From positions 1-28,548 of the forward strand of contig PCBP01000041.1 in NCBI GenBank assembly GCA_002730985.1: DNA of 28,548 bases, in the 5' to 3' direction. This document shows positions 8,728 to 16,950 of the stretch, piece by piece (position 1 is the first letter of the stretch; each line of letters starts with the position of its first letter). Source of the DNA: Flavobacteriales bacterium. GTDB lineage: Bacteria > Bacteroidota > Bacteroidia > Flavobacteriales > BACL11. Under the pieces are notes generated by a model. It made no database searches and was not told the origin of the DNA. It worked only from the letters and a program-made list of their open reading frames with translations. The position numbers and the translations under genes were made by a program.

Positions 8728-8753
8728 AAAAAAAGCACCACTATGGATGCTTT
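8728..8753 (-). terminator. Rho-independent terminator between ompH and murI
   Basis: On the minus strand the stem AAAGCA-T-CCA pairs with TGG-TGCTTT around a 3-nt TAG loop (one bulged T), followed by seven T's (8734-8728). It lies 21 nt after the stop of the second ompH gene and 13 nt before the murI ATG, so it should end or attenuate the bamA-ompH transcript. Confidence 0.8.
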
Positions 8754-8774
8754 ATAGAGATATGAGCTTTTAGA

Positions 8775-9272
8775 TTATAGGTTTAATTTTCTTTTTACAA
8801 GTGTTAAAACATTTTCACTCTCTTTTACATATAGAATTGTCCCTTGACTTTTATCAAAGATATAAGTAAAATCACCTTCTTTTGCTACATCTTCAATTGC
8901 TTTTCTTGCTTTTGCTAAAATAGGATCGAGTAATTCTTGTTCTTTTTGTTGTAATGATTGTTGAGCGTTCTGTTGAAAAGCTTGGATTCTCTGTTCCAGT
9001 CCTGTAATTTCAGCAATTTTATCTTGTTTTACTAAATCAGAAAAAGTAGCTTCATTTGCCTGGTATTCTTGTATGCTTTCTTGATACTCAGCAGTCATGA
9101 GCTCTAGTTGTGCTTCTAAGGTTTTTGCAAAATTTTGCACTTCAATTTCAGCATTTTTTCTGTCAGGCATTAATAGAAGTAACTCTTGTGAATCAATATA
9201 TCCAAACTTGTTCTGTGCGATGGAACTTAATGTTAGAATAGTTAGCGCTGTAAGGAGTGTAATTTTTTTCAT
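8775..9272 (-). CDS. OmpH/Skp-family periplasmic chaperone (second copy)
   Basis: Periplasmic holding chaperone of the Skp/OmpH family, 165 aa, binding unfolded outer-membrane proteins on their way to BamA. The signal peptide is MKKITLLTALTILTLSSIAQ, and the mature protein begins NKFGYIDSQELLLLMPD, the usual family opening. Residues about 40-120 form the long charged/Gln-rich helical hairpin (EAQLELMTAEYQESIQEYQ, then TGLEQRIQAFQQNAQQSLQQ) that makes the tentacles of the trimer. The C-terminal strand TYIFDKSQGTILYVKES closes the body. It starts 21 bp downstream of its paralog and is the last gene before the terminator. It is diverged from the first copy, so the two are an old duplication. Confidence 0.9.
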   Translation of the reverse strand: MKKITLLTALTILTLSSIAQNKFGYIDSQELLLLMPDRKNAEIEVQNFAKTLEAQLELMTAEYQESIQEYQANEATFSDLVKQDKIAEITGLEQRIQAFQQNAQQSLQQKEQELLDPILAKARKAIEDVAKEGDFTYIFDKSQGTILYVKESENVLTLVKRKLNL

Positions 9273-9293
9273 TGTATTTTTTTTAAATTAGTA

Positions 9294-9803
9294 CTAGTAA
9301 CCCATTAATTCTAGAACTTTGTCTGATTTATCAAGGTTATTGTTTTTATAGAGCATTATCAAATCACTAGAACTATCAAATATAAGTTGGTATTTATTGT
9401 TAGTTGCTAGTTGCTGGATTGCATCATGGATTTTATCTTGTATAGGTCTTATTAATTCTTGTCTTTTAATATAGAGACTTCCTGTAGGTCCAAAATATTT
9501 TTGCTGCAAGTTTTTGGCATTATTTTCTTTTGAGATAATAGCTTCCTCCCGTTTTGTTTTCATCTCATCAGTTAGCAATACTTGTTCTTGTTGGTAGGCT
9601 CTGTACATTTGTTCTACTTCTGTGTACTTGCCTTCAATTTCCTTTTGCCAATCAGCAGAGAAGTCATCTAGTTTATCCTGAGCTTGTTTAAATTCTGGTA
9701 TTTTATTCAAAATGTAATCAGTATCTACATATGCAAACTTTTGCGCTTGTGTAGTTGAGATGATAAAAAAATTAACTGCTAAGATTAATAGTGCCTTGTT
9801 CAT
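9294..9803 (-). CDS. OmpH/Skp-family periplasmic chaperone (first copy)
   Basis: Skp/OmpH chaperone of 169 aa that delivers outer-membrane proteins to the BAM complex. The signal peptide is MNKALLILAVNFFIISTTQAQ-like (cleavage after TQA or AQ). The mature start KFAYVDTDYILNKIPEF is typical, followed by the helical arms (DDFSADWQKEIEGKYTEVEQM, then QVLLTDEMKTKREEAIISKE) and the C-terminal body strand YQLIFDSSSDLIMLYKNN. ATG 9803 is preferred over the in-frame GTG at 9824 because it gives a proper signal peptide and because 9824-9831 carries a -7 element. It follows bamA by 29 bp, matching the conserved bamA-ompH-ompH order. Confidence 0.9.
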   Translation of the reverse strand: MNKALLILAVNFFIISTTQAQKFAYVDTDYILNKIPEFKQAQDKLDDFSADWQKEIEGKYTEVEQMYRAYQQEQVLLTDEMKTKREEAIISKENNAKNLQQKYFGPTGSLYIKRQELIRPIQDKIHDAIQQLATNNKYQLIFDSSSDLIMLYKNNNLDKSDKVLELMGY

Positions 9804-9823
9804 AATTGGTTTTTTGTATTTCA

Positions 9824-9831
9824 CAAATTTA
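9824..9831 (-). promoter_or_regulatory. Possible internal -7 element before the ompH pair
   Basis: TAAATTTG on the minus strand is an exact TAnnTTTG match in the 29-bp bamA-ompH gap, ending 20 nt before the ATG at 9803. It could give the chaperones extra transcription independent of bamA. No -33 TTG is evident. Confidence 0.35.
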
Positions 9832-9832
9832 G

Positions 9833-12349
9833 TTAAAATTGTTGACCTATGGAAAAATGAAATTGACCGCCATTTGCCTCTGGTCTTCCAGCAATATCAT
9901 CAAGCCCCCAGCCATAATCTAATCCCATCATTCCTATCATAGGGAGCATAATTCTAACTCCAAATCCTGCAGATCTTTTTACTGTGAAAGGGTTGAAGTT
10001 GTCAAAATTATCCCATGCATTTCCCGCCTCTAAAAAACTTAGTGCATATACAGTTGAACTAGGATTTAGGCTAATAGCATATCTTAATTCTGCTGTATAT
10101 TTATTGTAAATTGTCGCTCCTGTTGTTGGAGATATAGAGTTATTGCTATAGCCTCTTAATCTGATAAGTTCTCTCCCATCAAATTGATAACCCATTCCGC
10201 TCATACCATCTCCTCCTACATAAAACCTTTCAAATGGAGCAACTCCTAATTTGTTGTTATAAGCTCCAAGAAGACCCATTTCAACTCTGGTATTTAAAAC
10301 TAATTTGTCAGTAAATGAGGAGAACCAAGATGATTTAAACTTCCATTTATAATATTCTATCCAGGAGTATTTTTCTTGGTCAGAAATCATTGAATAATCA
10401 TCAATGCCATCAAATATTGAGTAAGGTGGGGTAACTTTTAAGCTTAAAGAGAAGTCTGAGCCTCTTCTTGGGTAGATTAATTGATCAACAGAATTCCTAC
10501 CTATTCTAATATTATAATTTACATTGTTTGAAAACCCATTGCTAAAAGAAAAGAAAGATGCATTATTGACTAATTTATATTTCTGGAAGCTTAGCCCATT
10601 ATATAGAGAAAAATAATCATCAGGGAATTTTAATCTTTTTCCTAGTCCTATCGTAACACCGCTAATTTCAATAGCCTGTCTTTCATCATCTTGTTGCCCG
10701 TTTGAAGATATAGATTTGTATAATGATACTGTTAAAGAATTTGGCTTCTTACGGCCTAACCAGGGTTCAGTAAATGAGATGTTATAATTCTGATAGTAAA
10801 TCCCATTTGATGAAGCCGATAATGAAAGTATTTGCCCGTCTCCTGAAGGCAATGGGGTCCATTTGTCTTTATTTAAGATATTTCTTGTGGAAAAGTTGCT
10901 AAAGTTTAGACCTAAAGAGCCAACAATTCTCCCAGCGCCCCAACCTCCTTGTAATTGAATTTGATCTGATGATTTTTCTTCAACAACATAAGTGATATTG
11001 ACCTCATTTCTTTCCGGATCAGGATCAACCTTAACATCAAATTTTTCAGGATCAAAGTATTGCATTTGAGCAAGCTCTCTTTGTGAGCGCATAATATCAG
11101 AACGCTTGAATAGATCTCCAGGTCGAGTTCTTAACTCTCTCATAATAACATGATCGTTTGTTTTGGTATTTCCTTTTACCATTATTTTATTAATTCGAGC
11201 TTGTTTCCCCTCATAAATTCTGATTTCCAAATCAATTTTTTTGTTTGTTGCTGCAATCTCAACAGGAGTTGCATTGAAAAACAGATAACCATCATCAAGA
11301 TATAAGGAACTAATATCTGTTCCTTCTTCTGAACCAAACAATCTTGAATTTAGAATAGACTGATCAAAAATATCATTGTTTTTTATCCCTAATTGTCGAA
11401 ATAATTCATCTGATGAATAAACTGTATTCCCAACAAAGTTAATATTTCCAAATCTATAAGGATCCCCTTCGTTAATTGTTATCTCAATTGTCATAGTGTT
11501 GTCACTATTCATGTATGCTGAATCATTCTCAATCCTAGCATCTCGATAACCTATTTCATTGTAATTTGCAATAATATTATCTTTATCATCCTCATAGTTA
11601 GTTGTTATAAATTTGGATGTTTTCCAGAATCTCCAAAAGTTTTTAGATTTTGTTTCTTTCATGCTCTTCTTTAACTTGTAATTACTTAGTGCATAAATAG
11701 AATCTTTTCGATTTAATAGTGTTTTATTTTTATTTATTAGTTTACTTCTTCCTTTTATAATTATATTCTTTATTTTTATTTTTTCTCCCTTTGTAATATT
11801 AAAAATTAGATTTTCAGAATTTGCTGTAGTTGTATCAGTTTTTGTAAGACATTTTACTTTCACATTATAGAATCCTTTATTAATGTAATATCTTTTTATA
11901 GTGGCAATACTATTGTTGATGAGGTTCTGAGTTAATACTTTTCCTCTCATAAGTTTAAGATCTTCTTTTAAAGTAGTAATGTCAGATTTACGAATTTTTT
12001 TACCTGTAAATTTAAATTTTGACAGCCTAGGGTTTTCTTTTAGGTTGATGGCAAGAAAGATTGTATTCCCTATCACTTTATCAGTAGAAATATCTATATT
12101 AGAAAACAACCCCTGTGCCCAAAGTTTTGTAATTGCTTTAGTTATTTCATCTCCTGGTATCTTTATCTTTTTGCCAATTTCTAATCCAGCAATAGTAATA
12201 AGGGTATTATTGTTTAGGTTATCGGCCCCATTCACCATTATCCCTCCAATCTCATATATGATTGGATTGGAATAATCTATCTGATCATTTATTTGAGCCT
12301 TAATATTAAAGCTTATCAAGGTGATGATGAGTAATGCAATCTTCTTCAA
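9833..12349 (-). CDS. bamA: BamA, outer-membrane protein assembly factor (Omp85)
   Basis: Central pore protein of the beta-barrel assembly machine in the outer membrane, about 838 aa. It has a signal peptide (KKIALLIITLISFNIKAQ), five POTRA domains over roughly residues 25-430 (for example ISTDKVIGNTIFLAINLKEN and RINKIMVKGNTKTNDHVIMR), and a C-terminal 16-strand barrel. The barrel holds the LRGYSN form of the Omp85 loop-6 (V/I)RG(F/Y) motif and ends FHFSIGQQF with the terminal Phe. No ATG is available near the N-terminus. The TTG at 12349, 4 bp after the uppS stop, yields a signal peptide starting MKK and is preferred over the TTG at 12385 inside uppS. It lies in the conserved porG-uppS-bamA-ompH-ompH order. 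Confidence 0.95.
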   Translation of the reverse strand: MKKIALLIITLISFNIKAQINDQIDYSNPIIYEIGGIMVNGADNLNNNTLITIAGLEIGKKIKIPGDEITKAITKLWAQGLFSNIDISTDKVIGNTIFLAINLKENPRLSKFKFTGKKIRKSDITTLKEDLKLMRGKVLTQNLINNSIATIKRYYINKGFYNVKVKCLTKTDTTTANSENLIFNITKGEKIKIKNIIIKGRSKLINKNKTLLNRKDSIYALSNYKLKKSMKETKSKNFWRFWKTSKFITTNYEDDKDNIIANYNEIGYRDARIENDSAYMNSDNTMTIEITINEGDPYRFGNINFVGNTVYSSDELFRQLGIKNNDIFDQSILNSRLFGSEEGTDISSLYLDDGYLFFNATPVEIAATNKKIDLEIRIYEGKQARINKIMVKGNTKTNDHVIMRELRTRPGDLFKRSDIMRSQRELAQMQYFDPEKFDVKVDPDPERNEVNITYVVEEKSSDQIQLQGGWGAGRIVGSLGLNFSNFSTRNILNKDKWTPLPSGDGQILSLSASSNGIYYQNYNISFTEPWLGRKKPNSLTVSLYKSISSNGQQDDERQAIEISGVTIGLGKRLKFPDDYFSLYNGLSFQKYKLVNNASFFSFSNGFSNNVNYNIRIGRNSVDQLIYPRRGSDFSLSLKVTPPYSIFDGIDDYSMISDQEKYSWIEYYKWKFKSSWFSSFTDKLVLNTRVEMGLLGAYNNKLGVAPFERFYVGGDGMSGMGYQFDGRELIRLRGYSNNSISPTTGATIYNKYTAELRYAISLNPSSTVYALSFLEAGNAWDNFDNFNPFTVKRSAGFGVRIMLPMIGMMGLDYGWGLDDIAGRPEANGGQFHFSIGQQF

Positions 12350-12353
12350 GGCG

Positions 12354-13079
12354 CTAATTTTGTATTTGCTTTTTTGTTTTTCCAAATCTTCTCTCTCTAT
12401 TTTGGTAATTTAAAATAGCTTTTTCTAAATCTTGCCTTCTAAAATCAGGCCATAATCTATTTGTAAAATATAACTCAGAATATGCAATTTGCCAAAGTAA
12501 AAAATTACTAATTCTGTATTCTCCACTTGTTCTGATTAATAACTCAGGGTCAGGAACGCTTTTTGTTGTAAGATATTGTTGAAAAATCTGCTCGTTTATC
12601 TTTTCATGATTGATGCCATCAGCAATTAGATTTTTTGTAGCATTTAGTATTTCCCACCTTCCACTATAGCTAAGAGCAAGAATAAGAGTCATTCGTGTAT
12701 TGCCTTTTGTTTCTTCAATAGCCTCATTTAGTTCTTTTTTTGCTTTTGAAGGCAGGCTGTCAGTAGCTCCAATTGTACTTAGTTTAATATTATTATTCAT
12801 CAAAGTTTTAGTCTCTTTGTTGATTGCAGAGACTAATAATGACATTAGTGCATTTATCTCAGATTGGGGTCGGGACCAATTTTCAGTAGAGAAGGCATAA
12901 AGAGTTAGAAATTTAATGCCAATTTCAGCAGCAGCTTCGACGGTATCTCTTACTGCTTTCACGCCATTTTTATGCCCAAAAGCTCTAATTTTGCCTTTAG
13001 ATTCCGCCCATCTTCCATTGCCATCCATAGTGATGGCAATATGTTTTGGTAAATTATTAGTGTCTATTATTTGGCTCAT
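12354..13079 (-). CDS. uppS: Undecaprenyl diphosphate synthase (cis-prenyltransferase)
   Basis: Makes C55 undecaprenyl diphosphate, the lipid carrier for peptidoglycan and O-antigen units, at the cytoplasmic membrane face. It is 241 aa, the usual length. The catalytic aspartate is D19 in HIAITMDGNGRWA. The following motifs are intact: GHKNGVKAVRDTVEAA, LTLYAFSTENWSRP, ALSYSGRWEI, and the C-terminal SVPDPELLIRTSGEYRISNFL plus LYFTNRLWPDF (the RxSxExR-type IPP-binding site). The ATG start gives the family-typical short lead MSQIIDTNNLPKH. The stop is 4 bp before the bamA TTG, and the start lies 14 bp after porG, so the genes form one transcription unit. Confidence 0.96.
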   Translation of the reverse strand: MSQIIDTNNLPKHIAITMDGNGRWAESKGKIRAFGHKNGVKAVRDTVEAAAEIGIKFLTLYAFSTENWSRPQSEINALMSLLVSAINKETKTLMNNNIKLSTIGATDSLPSKAKKELNEAIEETKGNTRMTLILALSYSGRWEILNATKNLIADGINHEKINEQIFQQYLTTKSVPDPELLIRTSGEYRISNFLLWQIAYSELYFTNRLWPDFRRQDLEKAILNYQNRERRFGKTKKQIQN

Positions 13080-13093
13080 TTAAGATTTGCAAA

Positions 13094-13942
13094 TTACGGA
13101 TAGCAACCTTTTGGCTCATTGCTTAACTTAAATGAAAGTGTAATCCCTGCAAATGAATACCAGTCTTTTTTATTATTTGGATTTCCTCTTTGATCACCAA
13201 GCATATGAGTCCCTCTTGGATCTGACATTTCTTGGGCCTCAACAGACATTTCGATAGGGTATGTTGTCCCATTTCCACCTACAAATGTTGTGCTAACATC
13301 ATCTAGATAATCGGTGAATGTTTTTCTGGCACCGTATTCTAGGATTATGTTAAAAGACTCATTTACAGCTATTTTAATTCCTCCTCCCATAGGGATGGCA
13401 AATTGGATCAGTGAGTAATTGTCTCTTGTGCCATCTGAAAAGGTGGTTGTAGTTCCTTGTCCCTCTGTGCCTAATTCTTGTAATGCAATCCAATCCCCAT
13501 TTTTATTTTCTGCCTTAGGGTTATAGTAAAAGAGTGATATGCCAGTATAAACAAAAGGAGTCCAAGTATATAAAGGGTTCCCAGGTTGGTATGGCAAGAA
13601 ATTAAATTCTAATTGACCAGAAAGTTCGTATACTGGAGCTTTGAAATGCAATCCTCTATTGAATGCAATTGTATCATCTGATTGCCTTTCATCGGATTTT
13701 AAGTTAAGATACATCACCTCTGCTTTGTATACAAATCGCTCATCAATATTTTTTCTAATTATCAGGCCTCCTGCTGCTAATGGCTGGTTAAAATGATTAG
13801 TATTTAAATCTCCAAGATAGTATGATGACCCTAACAAAACTCCAAATTCAGTATTTGGCTTAAATTGTTGTGCTTTTATAGTAAAGAGAGACAAAAGTAT
13901 TGTTACTGATAGTAATATTATTTTAAGGTTGAATCTTTTCAT
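13094..13942 (-). CDS. porG: PorG-like type IX secretion outer-membrane protein (DUF6089)
   Basis: Outer-membrane beta-barrel protein of 282 aa in the DUF6089/PorG family, a component of the type IX secretion system that interacts with the PorK/PorN ring in species where it was studied. The signal peptide MKRFNLKIILLSVTILLSLF ends at KAQ. The mature start FKPNTEFGVLLGSSYYLGDLN is the family hallmark, followed by LIIRKNIDERFVYKAEVMY and a C-terminal DPRGTHMLGDQRGNPNNKKDWYSFAGITLSFKL. ATG 13942 is chosen over a frame running to 13969 because it begins the signal peptide and follows a -7 element. Adjacency to uppS and bamA matches the genome context of PorG in Bacteroidota. No other type IX genes are in the window. 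Confidence 0.85.
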   Translation of the reverse strand: MKRFNLKIILLSVTILLSLFTIKAQQFKPNTEFGVLLGSSYYLGDLNTNHFNQPLAAGGLIIRKNIDERFVYKAEVMYLNLKSDERQSDDTIAFNRGLHFKAPVYELSGQLEFNFLPYQPGNPLYTWTPFVYTGISLFYYNPKAENKNGDWIALQELGTEGQGTTTTFSDGTRDNYSLIQFAIPMGGGIKIAVNESFNIILEYGARKTFTDYLDDVSTTFVGGNGTTYPIEMSVEAQEMSDPRGTHMLGDQRGNPNNKKDWYSFAGITLSFKLSNEPKGCYP

Positions 13943-13966
13943 AATCATAATTTTGTCAATAATTGG

Positions 13967-13974
13967 CAAATATA
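13967..13974 (-). promoter_or_regulatory. Putative -7 element for porG-uppS-bamA-ompH
   Basis: TATATTTG on the minus strand matches TAnnTTTG exactly in the 59-bp nadK-porG gap, 24 nt before the porG ATG. It would allow the envelope-biogenesis part of the cluster to be transcribed separately from CBS-Omp85-nadK. Confidence 0.4.
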
Positions 13975-14001
13975 AATATTCTATAATTTTATCTATTTAT
14001 A

Positions 14002-14880
14002 TTAGCTTCTTTTATCTAATCCCCACATTAGTTTGTTTCTGATTGTAGAAGCGAATGAATTATTTTGGGGCTGAATGAGTCTGATTTTAAAATCAGACTT
14101 TTTTATAATTAGTTCCGTGTCACTATCAAAAGCACGAGATCTCGAGTCTAGTGACACCAATGCTAACTGGTCTCTATCTTCTACTTTCAGTTTTATAATA
14201 CTGTTGTCATTAATAACTATTGGCCGAACATTTAAATTATGAGGAGCGTTTGGCGTAATAATTATATTATTAGTTCCTGGCATAATGATAGGCCCACCAC
14301 AACTTAAAGAATATCCTGTAGAGCCAGTTGGTGTAGATACTACTAATCCATCTGCCCAATAGGTATTTAAAAACTCATCATCAACATAGGCGTCAATCCT
14401 TACCATAGATGAAGTATCCTTTTTTGAGATAGCAACTTCGTTTAGGGCAAAGTTTTTATCTTTAAAAAGTTTGTTTTCCGAGTTTAATTCTAGCAATGCA
14501 CGTTCGCTTATGTCATAATTTTCTTTTAAAATATCATTTATTGCATCATCAATTTGTCCAGCAGAAATACTTGAAATAAATCCAAGCCTGCCTGTATTGA
14601 TCCCCATTATAGGGATGTTTGAGTCTCTTACAAATGTAACAGCTTTTAGTAAAGTGCCGTCACCACCAATACTGAATAAGAAATCCGCAGTATTCCTTAA
14701 TGATTCGTAGGATTCGAAGGTGTCAACTTTTGTGGTGAAACGAATACTCTTTTGCAAAAATGTATTGAATTTTTCTTCAATTATAATCTTGATATGCTCA
14801 TTCTCCAACTTTTTTATTAAGTGTTGAATGTATTTTGTAAAATGCTCAGGATACGGATTCCCAAAAATTGCAATTGTCAT
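14002..14880 (-). CDS. nadK: NAD kinase
   Basis: Phosphorylates NAD+ to NADP+ in the cytoplasm using ATP or polyphosphate. It is 292 aa, normal for the family. The GGDGT motif with catalytic D74 is at 72-76 (FLFSIGGDGTLLKAV), followed by PIMGINTGRLGFIS. The substrate-binding NEVAISKKD, the DGLVVSTPTGSTGYSLSCGGPII block and the C-terminal LTPIAPHNL-equivalent (ITPNAPHNLNVRPIVI) are intact. Its ATG overlaps the TGA of the upstream Omp85-like gene by 4 bp (ATGA), indicating translational coupling. It sits in the run CBS-Omp85-nadK-porG on the minus strand. Confidence 0.96.
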   Translation of the reverse strand: MTIAIFGNPYPEHFTKYIQHLIKKLENEHIKIIIEEKFNTFLQKSIRFTTKVDTFESYESLRNTADFLFSIGGDGTLLKAVTFVRDSNIPIMGINTGRLGFISSISAGQIDDAINDILKENYDISERALLELNSENKLFKDKNFALNEVAISKKDTSSMVRIDAYVDDEFLNTYWADGLVVSTPTGSTGYSLSCGGPIIMPGTNNIIITPNAPHNLNVRPIVINDNSIIKLKVEDRDQLALVSLDSRSRAFDSDTELIIKKSDFKIRLIQPQNNSFASTIRNKLMWGLDKRS

Positions 14881-16286
14881 AATTTGTTTTTTGATCCAAA
14901 AGGATTTGAAAAGTGTAAAAATACTCCTTTTTCTCCTAAATGGTTGATTGAAAACTCAATTCTTAGTAATTTATCATAGTAAGTGACATAATCTAGGCTA
15001 ATTCCATTTCCTAAAAGTAGTGAATTAGACAAGTTATTGTCCTCACTATTTTGATTGTCAATCATATATCCTATATCAGAAAATATTCCTAAATATAAAG
15101 AATAATGTGCTTTATTAAATTGTCTCATTTTTACATATGGTATATCAAAGTTTGTTTTTTCAATAAGAGCATACTTTAAAACTGTTTTTGAAAGCCAAAA
15201 CTCTTGCCCATCTATTACATAATACTCATAGCCTCTTACATAGTCATCAAAACCAAATCCTTCTTGTACAAAATAAGGTTGATAGCCATAAGAAGACCAT
15301 TTGCCTTTAAAGCTAGAGCCAAGGAAAAAACGATGTTTTAATTCAAGGTGATGTTCGGCTTGACCTAGAAATTCAAAATGGTTAATAGGACTAGATCCAT
15401 TGAGGTATTTACTCCCTTCCAAATGGACATAATATCCATCTAGAGGATATTCGACATAATCTCTGCTCTCATTTGTGAACTGGTATGTTAATTTTGAATA
15501 GGACCCAGAAAGATTGGTGCCATTATTTAAATATTTTGGGTTTCTTATTATAATTTCGGCATCTACATTAGAGATAAAATAATGAAATTTTAAGTGATGT
15601 GTGTTATGCACATCTTTTCTATATAGAAACTCAGTGTTAAATTCATAATCTCTTGTAGTAAATTTGTTATTATTTGTATAGTAAAGTAGGGCGTCATTTT
15701 CAGTTTTGTAGAATGTTTTTTTTCTCCTAAAAAACTGAAGGTTAGCATTTATTCCAATTGTTTGTTTCTTATTAAAGTATGGCACCTGATAAGAGAATAG
15801 ATAATGCTCTTTAAACCCCTTTCTTATTTTGAATTGTAAGAGTTCATTTCTTCCTCCAAAATTTTCCCAGTTTAGGAAAATCCCATAATTTAAACGAGAG
15901 AAATCACTATAATTAGAGGCCTGGAATTCGTCCCACCAAGAGTTAAAGTTTCGTTCAGAAATTTCGAGAATAGGATAGGGCCATAAGTACCATCTTTCAA
16001 TTACATCGATTGTTATTTCAATATCATCCCCTCTTATTATAGGTTTAATTTCAATAAAATTGAATAATTTTAAATTGACAAGATTTTGTTTGCTTTCTTC
16101 TATTTTTTGTTTTAAATTAATGCTGGAAAATGAACTATTCTTGCTAAATTCTAACTCTCTTAGAATAATATCTTCTTTGGTCACTTTATTACCAGTTATT
16201 TTAATATTAGAAATAGTGATTGTATCTTGAGAGGATGCTAAAAATGAAGGTAAAATAAGTAGTAAAATGAAGATTTTTCTTTTCAT
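14877..16286 (-). CDS. Small Omp85-like outer-membrane protein with a single POTRA domain
   Basis: Predicted outer-membrane protein of 469 aa from the Omp85/BamA-TamA superfamily. It has a signal peptide (MKRKIFILLLILPSFLASSQ) and one POTRA-like domain at about 22-95 (TITISNIKITGNKVTKEDII, then FNFIEIKPIIRGDDIEITID). The linker is aromatic (VIERWYLWPYPILEISERNF), and a barrel of about 360 residues follows. Near residue 333 it carries DDYVRGYEYYVIDGQ, the loop-6 VRG(F/Y) motif diagnostic of Omp85 proteins. It lacks a C-terminal Phe, ending GSKNKL. It starts 1 bp after the CBS gene's TAA and overlaps nadK by 4 bp, so it is locked into the operon. It could insert or transport a particular substrate beside canonical BamA; its true role is not known to me. 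Confidence 0.8.
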   Translation of the reverse strand: MKRKIFILLLILPSFLASSQDTITISNIKITGNKVTKEDIILRELEFSKNSSFSSINLKQKIEESKQNLVNLKLFNFIEIKPIIRGDDIEITIDVIERWYLWPYPILEISERNFNSWWDEFQASNYSDFSRLNYGIFLNWENFGGRNELLQFKIRKGFKEHYLFSYQVPYFNKKQTIGINANLQFFRRKKTFYKTENDALLYYTNNNKFTTRDYEFNTEFLYRKDVHNTHHLKFHYFISNVDAEIIIRNPKYLNNGTNLSGSYSKLTYQFTNESRDYVEYPLDGYYVHLEGSKYLNGSSPINHFEFLGQAEHHLELKHRFFLGSSFKGKWSSYGYQPYFVQEGFGFDDYVRGYEYYVIDGQEFWLSKTVLKYALIEKTNFDIPYVKMRQFNKAHYSLYLGIFSDIGYMIDNQNSEDNNLSNSLLLGNGISLDYVTYYDKLLRIEFSINHLGEKGVFLHFSNPFGSKNKL

Positions 16287-16287
16287 T

Positions 16288-16950
16288 TTAAGGATTCAAA
16301 AATCGCATTAATGATTCGTATCTTTCTAAGAAACCCTCATTAGATTCCTCATCTTTATATGAAGCACTAACATTATATCCGCGTCTCTCAAAATCTTTGA
16401 TAATTGTTACAACATCTTGCTTGTTTAGTTTGATTGTAACTTCTATACTTGTTGAGTTAGGTTTTGAAATGATATAAGAACTTAATATTTTTACCTCATT
16501 ACTTTCAACAATACTTGCTATTTCAGTTAAAGAGTAATCAGTATTATTCATTTCCAAAACAATAACTCCTCCAGGAGACTGAATAGTTGCTGATCTTGCG
16601 ATAGAGTACACTAGTTTCCTGCTTGTAATTACACCTAAATAGTGGTTTTTCTCATCTAAGACAGGCACTGCCGATAAGTTGTTTCTTTCTAATACTTCAA
16701 TAATATCAAACAGATGCTGATTGTATTTTACATAAGGAGAGACTAGATTATTTAGATGCTTCTCGATAGAATCATTTTCTGATTCCCAGTTCATGATTTC
16801 CTTATCTGAAACTATCCCTAGGTAAAAATTATTTTTAACAATAGCAAGATGGTTGACCCTAAATTGATCCATCATCTCTAAGGCTCTATTCCCATCTTCT
16901 ACAGGGTGAACACTTTTAATACTTGATGAAATAAGTGTGTTTGCTTGCAC
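16288..16950 (-). CDS. CBS-domain pair protein with ACT-like C-terminal domain (AcuB-like)
   Basis: Cytoplasmic regulatory protein of 220 aa. Two CBS motifs (about 1-60 and 65-125) form an adenosine-nucleotide-binding Bateman module: HPVEDGNRALEMMDQFRVNHLAIVK with FYLGIVSDKEI, then QHLFDIIEVLERNNLSAVPV with YLGVITSRKLV. The C-terminal half (GGVIVLEMNNTDYSLTEIAS, then IEVTIKLNKQDVVTIIKDFE) looks like an ACT-type fold, as in AcuB-like proteins. The start is GTG; no nearby ATG exists, and the GTG lies only 4 nt after a -7 element, which suggests a leaderless message. It heads the minus-strand envelope run and diverges from pdxJ. The ligand and target are unknown; nucleotide sensing for the co-transcribed nadK is a guess from position only. 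Confidence 0.82.
   Translation of the reverse strand: MQANTLISSSIKSVHPVEDGNRALEMMDQFRVNHLAIVKNNFYLGIVSDKEIMNWESENDSIEKHLNNLVSPYVKYNQHLFDIIEVLERNNLSAVPVLDEKNHYLGVITSRKLVYSIARSATIQSPGGVIVLEMNNTDYSLTEIASIVESNEVKILSSYIISKPNSTSIEVTIKLNKQDVVTIIKDFERRGYNVSASYKDEESNEGFLERYESLMRFLNP

Noticed and set aside
8775..9803. Recent tandem duplication of ompH
   Set aside because: Both genes are ompH/skp family, but their sequences are strongly diverged, and two copies beside bamA are the usual Bacteroidota arrangement.
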